Source: CAYLUN01 sp964386865 (lineage in GTDB: Bacteria; Verrucomicrobiota; Kiritimatiellia; RFP12; UBA1067). From it: a stretch of DNA of 64,000 nucleotides. The notes beneath the pieces were generated by a model. The model did no database searches. It was given only the letters and a program-made list of their open reading frames with translations, and was not told the origin of the DNA. Every line of letters begins with the position of its first letter. Within the stretch, counting starts at the first letter, position 1. The stretch is taken from assembly GCA_964386865.1 (NCBI GenBank), contig CAYLUN010000006.1:1-64000 (forward strand). The letters are read 5' to 3'. Below are positions 54,371-62,173 of this stretch, one piece after another. The position numbers were made by a program, and so were the translations under genes.

Positions 54371-55219
54371 TCAGGATGACGGGCGGTCGCGCCGGCGGGC
54401 GATGAGGGCGGCGGCGAGGTAGACGAGGACGGCGAGCTCGACGATCGTCGCGCCGGGCGGCCAGCCGGGCGCGTAGCTCACGGCGAGGCCAAGCAGGCTC
54501 ACGCCGGCCCCGATGCCGACCGCCGCCAGCATCATGTGGTCGAGCCGGCGCGTCAGCAGGCCCGCAGCAGCAGCCGGGAGCGTCAGCAGCGCGATCGCGA
54601 GCACGATGCCCGCCACGCGCACCAGCAGCACCACCGTCAGCGCGGTCAGCACGTGGTAGACGGTTTCGTAGAGCGCCGTGTTCACGCCGCGCAGCCGCGC
54701 CAGCTCTTCGTTGAAGGCGATCGCCAGAAAGCGGTTGTAGCAGAGCGCCGCGGCGGCGACGATCAGCGCGTCGAGGCCCGCCATCCACGCCAGGTCGCCG
54801 CCGGTCACCAGCAGGAGCGAGCCGAAGAGATAGCTCATCAGGTCGTCCTGATACCCCGGCGTGGCCGCCACGAACGAGACGCCCAGCGCCATGCCGCCGG
54901 TCCAGACCGCGCTCAGCACGGTGTCGGCGCGGTGCTTGTCGCGCGCCGTCAGCCGCGCCAGCAGCAGCGCCACGCCGACGGCCACCAGAACCGCGCCGCC
55001 CATGGGCGTCAGCACCTCGATATCGAACCGCCGCTGCAGCAGCCGCGCCAGCCCCAGCCCGGCCAAAATACTGTGCGAGACCGCGCCCGCCAGATAGGTC
55101 GAGCGCCGCACCACGACGAGGCTGCCCACCACGCCAGCAGCCACGGCCGCCAGCGCCGCCGCGATGACCGCGTTGACGAGGAACGGGTAGCTGCACAGAT
55201 CGGTGAAGAAGGTCAGCAT
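54371..55219 (-). CDS. znuB: Zinc/manganese ABC transporter permease
   Basis: A 282-residue membrane protein of the ABC-3 permease family with about eight hydrophobic helices. LVVVRRSTYLAGAVSHSILAG near the N-terminus is the conserved cation-transporter motif, and AFNEELARLRGVN matches the ZnuB cytoplasmic loop. It forms the membrane channel for ZnuA-delivered metal. The ATG at 55219 overlaps the znuC stop by 7 nt, indicating translational coupling. It is the last gene of the operon. Zinc rather than manganese is inferred from the His-rich loop of the binding protein. Confidence 0.92.
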   Translation of the reverse strand: MLTFFTDLCSYPFLVNAVIAAALAAVAAGVVGSLVVVRRSTYLAGAVSHSILAGLGLARLLQRRFDIEVLTPMGGAVLVAVGVALLLARLTARDKHRADTVLSAVWTGGMALGVSFVAATPGYQDDLMSYLFGSLLLVTGGDLAWMAGLDALIVAAAALCYNRFLAIAFNEELARLRGVNTALYETVYHVLTALTVVLLVRVAGIVLAIALLTLPAAAAGLLTRRLDHMMLAAVGIGAGVSLLGLAVSYAPGWPPGATIVELAVLVYLAAALIARRRDRPSS

Positions 55220-56028
55220 CCCTTCCCCTCCTCGCACCCGCACCCGTGGTGCGGCGCGTGCAGCGCCGCGGACGGGTCGAGCACGTGGCAGTCCGCGTCG
55301 TGCCGGATCGTCGTGAGGCTGCCGCCGAAGGCCTCGGTAAACGTCGCCGACGCCACCTCGCCGATGGCGTGCAGGCCGGCCGTGCGGTTCACGCACAGCA
55401 CGTGCGTCGCGTGGCCGGTCACCACGCCGAGGTTGTGCGAGACCATCATCACCGTCACCTCGGCGGACAGCTCGCGGAACAGCTCGTACATCAGGCTCGC
55501 GTGCTCGGGGTCGATGTTCGCCACGGGCTCGTCCAGCAGCAGCAGCTCCGAGCCGCCGGACAGCGCCTGCGCGATCATCACCCGCTGCCGCTCGCCGCCC
55601 GACAGCTCGGCGAAGGCGCGCCGCTCAAAGCCCGCCAGCCTCACTCGCGCCAGCGCCTGCCGCGCCGCCTCGCGGTCGTCGCGGCCATAGGTGCCGAGCC
55701 GGCTCTTGCCCACGCGCCCCATCAGCACCACCTCGCGCACGGAGACCGGAAAGCGCGGGTCAAACGGGATCGACTGCGGCACGTAGCCCAGGCGGGCGCG
55801 GGCCCTCTCGGGCGTCTCGCCGAGCACGCGGACCGTGCCATAGCGCGGCGCCAGCGCGCCGAGAACCAGCTTAAGCAGCGTGGTCTTGCCGCCGCCGTTG
55901 GGGCCGACCACGGCGACCAGCGACCGCGGGGCGACCGCGAAGGAGACGTTGTGCAACACCTCCTGCGTGCCGTAGGAGAAGCACACGTCGCGCAATTCGA
56001 TCACGGGTTCTGTCCGATTTATCGTCAT
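55213..56028 (-). CDS. znuC: Zinc/manganese ABC transporter ATP-binding protein with Cys/His-rich tail
   Basis: A 271-residue ATPase: Walker A GPNGGGKTT, Q-loop region GYVPQS, signature LSGGERQ, Walker B ELLLLDEP and switch His in MVSHN. It powers import through ZnuB. The last 30 residues (HDADCH, HAPHHGCGCEEGKGC) are rich in Cys and His and could bind zinc, possibly as a regulatory sensor; that is inference. The ATG at 56028 follows AAGGAG closely. It lies between znuA and znuB and overlaps znuB. Confidence 0.93.
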   Translation of the reverse strand: MTINRTEPVIELRDVCFSYGTQEVLHNVSFAVAPRSLVAVVGPNGGGKTTLLKLVLGALAPRYGTVRVLGETPERARARLGYVPQSIPFDPRFPVSVREVVLMGRVGKSRLGTYGRDDREAARQALARVRLAGFERRAFAELSGGERQRVMIAQALSGGSELLLLDEPVANIDPEHASLMYELFRELSAEVTVMMVSHNLGVVTGHATHVLCVNRTAGLHAIGEVASATFTEAFGGSLTTIRHDADCHVLDPSAALHAPHHGCGCEEGKGC

Positions 56029-56084
56029 CACTCCTTGCCGTACGTTCAAAATCGCATGACAGCCCCTGCCGTCCGAGTCTGCGC

Positions 56085-56963
56085 CTACTCTCGCACCTTG
56101 CGCAGCTTCACCGCCACGTCGCGCATCAGGGCGGGCCAGTCCTCTTGCAGCGGGTCCAGCGTCTCCACCGTCGCGCCGAGCTGAGCCGCCAGCGTCTGCG
56201 CCGGGCGGCGGTCGTACTGCGGCTCGGCGAACACCGCCTTGACCCCGGCGGCGCGCGCCTGCCCAATCACGTCCGCCAGATGCCGGGCGGACGGGGCCTT
56301 GCCGTCCTCCTCGATCACCAGCAGCGACAGCCCGTAGTCCGCGGCGAAATAGCTCCACGAGGGATGGTAGACGACCCACGTCTTGGCGCGGAGCGCCTGC
56401 AAGGCCTCGCGCGCGGCGCGGTCGGCCTCGCCGATCTCCGCCACCGTCTTGTTCAGATTCCGCCCGAGCTCCTCGCGCCGCTGCGGCAGCGCCTGCGCCA
56501 GCGCGGCCACGGTGTTGGAGGCCATGGCGGCGAAGAGGCGCGGCGAGAGCCAGATGTGCGGGTCGCCGCCCTCGGCCGAGCAGACGTGGCCCGGCGCGTG
56601 CCCGTGCTCGCTGCCGCCCAGCTTGCCGATGCCCGCGTCCGCCGCCGCCACCGCGAGCCGGGGGTTCAGCTGGGCGGCGCGGCCCACGAGCGGCCTCTCG
56701 AACGGCATGCCCACGGTCAGGAAGAGCGCCGCGCCGGCGAGCTTCTTGACCTGGCGCGCGCCGGGCTCGAAGGTGTGGGGGTTCGCGCCAGCCGTCAGGA
56801 GCGTCTGCACCTCGACCGCCTCGCCGGCCAGCCGCTTGACCAGCCAGGCCTGCGGCGGAATCGAGACGAACACCACGGGGCGCTCCTCCGCGCTCACCGC
56901 CAGCGCCGCGACGGCCAGCGCGAACAGACTTCCTAACCGCCTAACAGCCTTCAGTCTATACAC
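56085..56963 (-). CDS. znuA: Zinc ABC transporter substrate-binding protein
   Basis: A 292-residue periplasmic metal-binding protein (cluster A-I). The GTG at 56963 begins a signal peptide (RRLGSLFALAVAALAVSA), and AGGGG lies upstream. Predicted metal ligands are the His in NPHTFEP, in the His-rich loop (GSEHGHAPGHVC) and in DPHIWLSP, the His in VVYHPSW and an acidic residue in FAEPQYD. The loop with several His is typical of zinc rather than manganese transporters. The gene overlaps the end of the TM1266-type regulator gene by 8 nt, so regulator and transporter are translationally linked. Confidence 0.92.
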   Translation of the reverse strand: MYRLKAVRRLGSLFALAVAALAVSAEERPVVFVSIPPQAWLVKRLAGEAVEVQTLLTAGANPHTFEPGARQVKKLAGAALFLTVGMPFERPLVGRAAQLNPRLAVAAADAGIGKLGGSEHGHAPGHVCSAEGGDPHIWLSPRLFAAMASNTVAALAQALPQRREELGRNLNKTVAEIGEADRAAREALQALRAKTWVVYHPSWSYFAADYGLSLLVIEEDGKAPSARHLADVIGQARAAGVKAVFAEPQYDRRPAQTLAAQLGATVETLDPLQEDWPALMRDVAVKLRKVRE

Positions 56964-57216
56964 CTGTTTTCCCCTGCTTCGACAGCGCCGATTTGACCGA
57001 CACGCCGCAAATCTTGCCAAGCTGCCCGGTGAGCGCGCCCAGCTCGTCGGTCGTGGCCTCCACGACCAGCGTGATGACCGAGACGCCCCGGTCGCGGCGC
57101 GGCAGCCCGACGCGCGCCGTAATCAGCTCCGCGTGCTCGCTCAGCACGCGGTTCACCGCCTCGACGCCGTCGCGGCGCTCCAGAATGATGCCGACAAATC
57201 CGATCCTGCGCTCCAT
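56956..57216 (-). CDS. TM1266-family putative regulator (ACT-like/NikR-C-like fold)
   Basis: An 86-residue protein with RIGFVGIILERRDGVEAVN, LSEHAELITARVGLPRRDRG and VSVITLVVEATTDELGALTG, the hallmark of the TM1266 family, described as a putative iron-only hydrogenase system regulator. The fold resembles the ligand-binding domain of NikR without a DNA-binding part. No hydrogenase gene is in the window. Its stop overlaps the znuA start and its own start lies 9 nt after proC, so it belongs to a proC-TM1266-znuACB operon. A role in sensing metal or a small effector is inferred. Confidence 0.85.
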   Translation of the reverse strand: MERRIGFVGIILERRDGVEAVNRVLSEHAELITARVGLPRRDRGVSVITLVVEATTDELGALTGQLGKICGVSVKSALSKQGKTGV

Positions 57217-57225
57217 GCTAACCTC

Positions 57226-58029
57226 TCACGCCTGGCTCAGCTCCGCGCTGCGGGCCGCTGCGGCGGCCAGCGTCTTGGCCAGCGCGGCCTTGACCGGCGA
57301 CTTCTCCAGCACCGCGAGCCCGGCGGCGGTCGTGCCCTTGGGCGAAGCCACGGCCTGAATGAACTCGGCCGTGTCGCGGCCGGTGTTCTGCAGGTAGATG
57401 CCCGTGCCGATCAGCGTCTGCTCGGCCAGCAGCCGCGCCGCCTCCCTGGGCAGCTTGAGCGCGACCGCGCCCTCGACCAGCGCCTGCATCACGTAGGCCA
57501 CAAAAGCGGGGCCCGAGCCGCTGAGCGCCGTGACCGCATCGAAGTGGCGCTCGGGCAGCTCCAGCACCGAGCCCGCGCTGCCGAAGAGCTGCTCCACGAA
57601 CTTCTTGTCGGCCGGCTTGACGCTCTTGGCCACGCAGTAGACGCTCATGCCCTCCTGCACGGCCAGCGCGAGGTTCGGCATCACGCGCACCAGCCGCGGC
57701 TTGGCGCCGGCGGCCTTCTTCAGCGCGGCGAGCGTCTTGCCCGCCGCGATCGAGATCAGCAGGTGCTTGTCCGTCAGCAGCTTCTTGGCGTCGCCCAACA
57801 GCGCGTCGAGGTCCTGCGGCTTCACGGCCAGCACCAGCACCCGGCACTCCTTCACGGTTTGCGCGACGTCGTCCGTGACGGCGACGCCGTACTGCTTCGC
57901 CATCAGGTCGCGCCGCTCCGCCGACTTGTCGCACGCCGTGACGTCCCACGGCTCGCAGAGACCCGCCTGCGCCAATGCAACCATGATCGCCTCTGCCATC
58001 TTACCCGCGCCCAAAAAACCGATTGTCAT
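57226..58029 (-). CDS. proC: Pyrroline-5-carboxylate reductase
   Basis: A 267-residue enzyme reducing 1-pyrroline-5-carboxylate to L-proline with NAD(P)H. N-terminal Rossmann motif GFLGAGKMAEAI; LAVKPQDL; RVMPNLALAVQEG; and the C-terminal signature ALSGSGPAFVAYVMQALVEGAVALKLPREAA. The ATG at 58029 has AAGGG upstream and starts the homologous region. It heads a tightly packed series with the TM1266-type regulator and the zinc transporter. No other proline-synthesis gene is present. Confidence 0.95.
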   Translation of the reverse strand: MTIGFLGAGKMAEAIMVALAQAGLCEPWDVTACDKSAERRDLMAKQYGVAVTDDVAQTVKECRVLVLAVKPQDLDALLGDAKKLLTDKHLLISIAAGKTLAALKKAAGAKPRLVRVMPNLALAVQEGMSVYCVAKSVKPADKKFVEQLFGSAGSVLELPERHFDAVTALSGSGPAFVAYVMQALVEGAVALKLPREAARLLAEQTLIGTGIYLQNTGRDTAEFIQAVASPKGTTAAGLAVLEKSPVKAALAKTLAAAAARSAELSQA

Positions 58030-58078
58030 GATAGAACCCTTTCGAAAAGAGGGCGGGCACAGAAGCCCGCCCATACGT

Positions 58079-58624
58079 TCACGCGTACCCGTGCCGCCGA
58101 AGCTCGGCGCGCAACTGCATCTGGAACGCCTGCAAATCCGCGTTCGAGGGCCGGTAGCCCGGCGTCTCGGGGTCAAGCCCGAACCGCCCCATCTGGTCGA
58201 TCAGCCAGCGGGCCTTCACGCCGTCCGAGAAGGTGACGGAGCCGCTCACCATCGCGCCCGGCACGACCAAGCGGTCAAGCGTCAGCGCGACCGTGGGCGC
58301 CGCGCCGTCCGGAGGCTGCGCCTCGCCGAGGGCACCCCCCTCCTCGGCCGGGGCGCCGGGCTCGTACTCGAGCTCGTCGGCGTCGGCGTAGGGGTCCTCC
58401 GGCTGCGCGGCGGCGGGCGGCGGCGGCGGGGCCTCCGCCTTGAGCGGCTTCGGCTCGGGCTTGTCCTGGACGGACGCGCCGATGTCGAGCACCAGCAGCC
58501 GCACGTCCATGTACGTCATCGTGAGGTTAAACTCGCTCTTCAGGCTCCGCTGCACCTCCGAGAGAGAGGCCCCGGCGGCCAGCCACTCTTTGACAGCCTG
58601 ACGCTGTTGTTCGGAAAGTTCCAT
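58079..58624 (-). CDS. Conserved hypothetical protein (PVC-type)
   Basis: A 181-residue cytoplasmic protein with no signal. The N-terminal 55 residues are helical and HTH-like (LSEQQRQAVKEWLAAGASLSEVQ, TMTYMDVRLLVLDIG), a Pro/Ala/Glu-rich linker follows (residues about 60-108), and the C-terminus carries a beta segment (GSVTFSDGVKARWLIDQMGRFGL) ending in YRPSNADLQAFQMQL. I recall similar two-part proteins in Verrucomicrobia but cannot name a function. The ATG at 58624 has no crowded neighbour; the gene precedes proC by 49 nt. Confidence 0.65.
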   Translation of the reverse strand: MELSEQQRQAVKEWLAAGASLSEVQRSLKSEFNLTMTYMDVRLLVLDIGASVQDKPEPKPLKAEAPPPPPAAAQPEDPYADADELEYEPGAPAEEGGALGEAQPPDGAAPTVALTLDRLVVPGAMVSGSVTFSDGVKARWLIDQMGRFGLDPETPGYRPSNADLQAFQMQLRAELRRHGYA

Positions 58625-58680
58625 TGCTCAGAATCTCCTTTGGCCGAAGATTGTCCCAAGCCCGCGCCCGAACGTCAAGG

Positions 58681-59796
58681 TCAAGAAAGCGCCCGCAGCA
58701 GCGCCACGAGGAAGGAGCGGTTGTCGGCGCTGGTGTAGGTCAGGCGGCCGCCCATGCGCGAAAAGGTCTTGCAGAAGCGCAGGTAGTAGGCGGGGTTGTC
58801 CTGCGGAGGCTCGCCGTCCCGCGCCCAGTCCCACGCGGACTGCGCGAGGTCCACCACGTGGAGCGAGAAGTCGTTGATCGACCCGCCGCGGGCGCGGGCG
58901 ACGTTACGCGACATCGAGAGCGCCTTCTCGAAGATCATCGGCGACATGACCGCCGAGCCCACGGAGAGGTAGACTCCGCCCTCCAGCCGGCTGACCGAGT
59001 CGGTGAACGACAGGAAGTCGCGCTCGGCCGCCCGGCCGATGGCGGCCCCGCAGTTCAGCGGGTGCGTGTAGATGATGTCGTGGCCGAACATCGGGTGCGC
59101 CGTGAAGGGCACCCCGGCCGCGTAGGCCGCCGCCTGCAGGCCGTACGCCTTGAACGGATGCTCAACACGCAAGAAGCCCGGCGGCACGTTGACACGCTTC
59201 AGCAGCGCGGCCAGGTCCGCGGCCGCTGCCGCACGCCCGAGCGCGGCCTCGCCGGCTGCAGGCAGCGCGCCGGCTGCGATATCCGCCGCCAGCTCCTCGC
59301 CGCTCGGAATGGACAGCCCGTCCTCGGCCACCAGCGCGCCGACCGCCTCGCCGTAGCCAAGCCCCCGGTACGCGCCGACCGCGAGCGCCAGATTCAGGTA
59401 CGCGCCCGTCTCCTCCCAGATGCCGAACTGCCCTTCGGCGCAGTAGCGCTTCACGTCTTCGCCGGACTGGCCCTGATAGGCGAACTCCCAGTCGTGGATC
59501 ACGCCCGCGCCGTTGGTGGCGAAGTGCGTAACCCAGCCGCCCTGCATGAGGCGGATCAGCACGCGCGAAAGGCCGTTCTTGATGCTGTGCGCGCCGAACG
59601 CCAGGATCACGGGCGTGCCGCGCGCCCGCGCCGCGCGCACCTCGGCGGCCGCGCGGCTGACGCTGGCGGACGCCTCCGCGTCGAGCGTCGGCTCGTACGA
59701 CTCGGGGTTGATCTGGTCGCGCCGAATATCGAGCTTGTTCACGCGCGTGGCCAGCGGCTTGACAGAGATTGCGCTACGGTCAAAAAGCGGGTTCAT
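58681..59796 (-). CDS. Deoxyhypusine synthase-like protein
   Basis: A 371-residue NAD-dependent-looking enzyme of the deoxyhypusine synthase superfamily: GAHSIKNGLSRVLIRLM, THFATNGAGVIHDWEFA, SEDVKRYCAEGQFG, FTAHPMFGHDIIYTHP, and the late strand LTYTSADNRSFLVALL. Eukaryal/archaeal deoxyhypusine synthase modifies eIF5A, which bacteria lack; bacterial relatives have been linked to homospermidine synthesis or have no known role. The reaction here is unknown. The ATG at 59796 overlaps the kinase stop (ATGA) with GGGAG upstream. With the upstream kinase and phosphatase it forms a three-gene cassette. Confidence 0.75.
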   Translation of the reverse strand: MNPLFDRSAISVKPLATRVNKLDIRRDQINPESYEPTLDAEASASVSRAAAEVRAARARGTPVILAFGAHSIKNGLSRVLIRLMQGGWVTHFATNGAGVIHDWEFAYQGQSGEDVKRYCAEGQFGIWEETGAYLNLALAVGAYRGLGYGEAVGALVAEDGLSIPSGEELAADIAAGALPAAGEAALGRAAAAADLAALLKRVNVPPGFLRVEHPFKAYGLQAAAYAAGVPFTAHPMFGHDIIYTHPLNCGAAIGRAAERDFLSFTDSVSRLEGGVYLSVGSAVMSPMIFEKALSMSRNVARARGGSINDFSLHVVDLAQSAWDWARDGEPPQDNPAYYLRFCKTFSRMGGRLTYTSADNRSFLVALLRALS

Positions 59797-60848
59797 GGGT
59801 TTTGCTCCCTCCAGAGCGCCAGCGCCGGCACGAGTTCGGCGGGCGACGCGGTGCCCGTGGTGGCGAGTTGCCGCACGGTGACCGACGCCACGAGGTTGCC
59901 GACCAGCGCCGCTTCGGGCCGCGTCGCGCCGGCGGCGAGCGCCAGCACCGCGCCGGCGGTGAACGAGTCGCCCGCGCCCGTGGGGTCGATGGGGCCGGAC
60001 ACGCGGACCGACGGAACCGTCACCGCGTCCGGGCCGGACACGCGCACGCCGCGCTCTCCGGCCGTCGCGAACACGGGCGCGCCCAGCAGCGCCGCGAGCC
60101 GCTCGGCTTCGACGGCGATCACCTCGGACGGCACGCATGCGCCCGGCGCGGGATTCTCTTCGCCCGTGAGCTCGAACTGGTTCACCTTGACCGCTACGTT
60201 GCGGTAGCGCCGGATGCGGCCGCGCGAGTCGGCCCAAAAGACGGTCTTGGGAAAACGCGGCGCGCGGTCGGCCAGCGCGGCGATCAGCGCGTCGGTCAGC
60301 GCCCCGCGGCCCGCCTCGCGCACCTGATCCATCACGATGAGCGCGTCGACGCGCGGCAGCACCGCGTCCAGCGAGGCCAGCAGCGCGCGCTCGACGCGCG
60401 CCGGCGTGGGCAGGTGGTTCTTGATGTCGTAGCGGCTGTGCTCGCCCTCGAGGCCCGGGCGCGTGCCGTCGCGCGGCTTGAGGTAGGTCGGCGTCACGCG
60501 GTCGGAAGCAACGTGCAGGTGCGTCAGGTCGCAACCGAGCGCGGCGAGGTCCTGCCGCAGCTCCCAGCCCTCGCCGTCCTCGCCGGTGAAGCCGAGCGCG
60601 GCGATCCCCCGCGCGCCGAGCGCGGCGAGGTTGTTGACCACGGTCCCCGCCGCGCCGGGCGCGTGGCGGATGCCAACGACCTGGTGCGCGACCAGCCCCG
60701 TCTCGAGCGACGGCTCGGCCAGCGCGGGGTCGACGTCGAGGTACTTGTCCAAGAAGAAGTCGCCCAGCACCGCCACGCGCACGCCGCCGAAACGGGCCGT
60801 GAGCGCGGCGAGGCGGGCTGCGTCGAAGGTGTGTCGAACATCGAGCAT
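59793..60848 (-). CDS. PfkB-family carbohydrate kinase (RfaE/HldE-like)
   Basis: A 351-residue ribokinase-fold kinase. VAVLGDFFLDKYLDVDP at the N-terminus matches the heptose-kinase (RfaE domain I) branch; GAAGTVVNNLAALGA binds substrate; DPTGAGDSFTAGAVLALAAG carries the catalytic Asp and anion hole. It should phosphorylate a sugar or sugar phosphate. There is no cytidylyltransferase domain as in full HldE. The ATG at 60848 has GAGAGGA upstream. It is translationally coupled to the DHS-like gene and 19 nt downstream of the HAD gene. The substrate is unknown. Confidence 0.85.
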   Translation of the reverse strand: MLDVRHTFDAARLAALTARFGGVRVAVLGDFFLDKYLDVDPALAEPSLETGLVAHQVVGIRHAPGAAGTVVNNLAALGARGIAALGFTGEDGEGWELRQDLAALGCDLTHLHVASDRVTPTYLKPRDGTRPGLEGEHSRYDIKNHLPTPARVERALLASLDAVLPRVDALIVMDQVREAGRGALTDALIAALADRAPRFPKTVFWADSRGRIRRYRNVAVKVNQFELTGEENPAPGACVPSEVIAVEAERLAALLGAPVFATAGERGVRVSGPDAVTVPSVRVSGPIDPTGAGDSFTAGAVLALAAGATRPEAALVGNLVASVTVRQLATTGTASPAELVPALALWREQNP

Positions 60849-60867
60849 CGGAACGATCCTCTCTGTA

Positions 60868-61860
60868 TCAGGCAGGCGAGGGCGGCGAGACCGCCGCCTG
60901 CGGACGGCACGGGGTGCCGTCCCTACCGGAAGGCGCCGTTGGCAGGGACGCCGCCCCGTCGGCGTCCGCGGATGAGCGAACCGCCAGCCCCCAGATGTAA
61001 TCCACCAGCTTGCGGGCTTCGCGGTAGTCGGGCACCACGAGGTCGGCGCCGGCCCCGATGAGGCGCGCACGCTTCCACGCGTCGCACGTGCCGGAGCGCG
61101 CCGCCTCGTCGGTGGCGACCGCCACGGCGAGACCGCCCACGGCGCGGCAGTCCGCAATCTCCACGTAGCCGTCGCCGAACGCGACCAGCGCCTCGCCGTC
61201 GACCGCGTGTTCCGCGAGGATGCGCCGGATCACCATCTCCTTGGAAAAGGCCCGGTAGTCGGCCTGCGCGCCGTAGATGCGGCCGGGCGCATAGACATCG
61301 AGGCCGAGCAGGCGGGCCTCTTCGAGCACGTACTGCTCGTCCGTGCCCGAGGCGATGTAGATCGCGGTGCCGCGCTCGCGCAGGGCGCTCAGAAGCTCGT
61401 GCGAGCCTGCGACGAGGTACGCCTCGCGCGGAACGGAACCGTCGGCAAGCCCCGCGCGACGGCTGTCGATGCGGGCCATGAGCCGGTCGTGGTACTCGGC
61501 CTTGTAGTCCTGCGGGTCAAGGGGCGTGCCGCCGCGCAGGCGAATCTCTTCGGCGAGGCGGATCATCTGGTAGATGGTCTGCTTGCCGGTGAGCTCGGTC
61601 ACAAAATCGCGCACGAGGGCTTCGATCGACGCCGGCGTCTCGTCCGGCCGGGCGACGGGCAGCAGGCGCTCGACCAGCAGGAGCACCATGATCTCCATCC
61701 AGCCCTCGCGGATGAGGCTCAGCGTGCCGTCGAAATCGAAGAGCGCGTGCTTGGGCGGCTGGCGCAGCAGGCGCTCGCGCACGACCTCGATGGCGGTGCC
61801 GGGCGCGAGGCGCGTGGCTGCGGGCACGGGGCAGACAGGGACATAATCGCGTTCGTTCAA
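60868..61860 (-). CDS. HAD-superfamily phosphatase with repeat-derived C-terminus
   Basis: A 330-residue hydrolase with motif I HALFDFDGTLS, cap residues, motif II in AIYIASGTD, and the final acidic motif VAFGDGYVEIADC. It should hydrolyse a phosphate ester, perhaps a sugar phosphate given the neighbouring kinase. A TTG start at 61860 is favoured by a perfect GGAGGAG 5 nt upstream. The last 38 or so residues, from about 60,970 downward (RSSADADGAASLPTAPSG), are encoded by a family C palindromic repeat, so the original C-terminus appears altered by repeat insertion. First gene of the HAD-PfkB-DHS-like cassette. Confidence 0.8.
   Translation of the reverse strand: MNERDYVPVCPVPAATRLAPGTAIEVVRERLLRQPPKHALFDFDGTLSLIREGWMEIMVLLLVERLLPVARPDETPASIEALVRDFVTELTGKQTIYQMIRLAEEIRLRGGTPLDPQDYKAEYHDRLMARIDSRRAGLADGSVPREAYLVAGSHELLSALRERGTAIYIASGTDEQYVLEEARLLGLDVYAPGRIYGAQADYRAFSKEMVIRRILAEHAVDGEALVAFGDGYVEIADCRAVGGLAVAVATDEAARSGTCDAWKRARLIGAGADLVVPDYREARKLVDYIWGLAVRSSADADGAASLPTAPSGRDGTPCRPQAAVSPPSPA
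60900..60971. repeat. Palindromic element, family C, inside the 3' end of the HAD gene
   Basis: CGGACGGCACGGGGTGCCGTC and GGGACGCCGCCCCGTCGGCGTC form two hairpins of the same type as at 26316-26374. The element is read through in frame as the C-terminus of the HAD protein. Confidence 0.75.
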
Positions 61861-62173
61861 ATCGTCTCCTCCAAAGTCAGACGCGTTTCACGATACCCCC
61901 TCTTTCCCTGCATTACAAGCCGACACTTGCGCAACATTTGTTGTCTTTTTGCGCAGACTTGTTGCCGCCGAACGGTAATCGAAGCGCCTCACGGCGCCAC
62001 AAACATAAGCAAACGTGGGCGAATTCGTTTGTAGCCCGTAAGGGCCTTCCCGCAGCGCGCGCCTTGTCATATTTAGAATTGCTGCGACCAAGCCATCCAA
62101 GACCAAGCCATCCGAGTTGACGCATGCCGCCGAACGGGCGTACACTCATCAAAACGTAGCAAGCGGAGGGCGT
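61861..62173. other. Divergent intergenic region with a family D repeat
   Basis: No credible gene. Family D copy 2 occupies 61982-62086. Near 61932 a CAACATTTGTTG palindrome and flanking TTGCGCA lie in the likely promoter area of the HAD gene. A tandem GACCAAGCCATCC direct repeat lies at about 62086-62114. Confidence 0.6.
61982..62086 (+). repeat. Dispersed repeat, family D copy 2 (about 105 nt)
   Basis: Aligns with 39724-39830 throughout, including AAGCGCCTC, GAATTCGTTTGT, AGGGCCTTCCCG, GCGCGCGCCTTGTCA and GCTGCG, with small differences between. Confidence 0.8.

Noticed and set aside
61932..61943. CAACATTTGTTG as a second SOS box upstream of the HAD gene
   Set aside because: It shares the centre of the 11.9 kb operator but lacks the essential GAAC...GTTC outer bases; without another box to compare it is not supportable.
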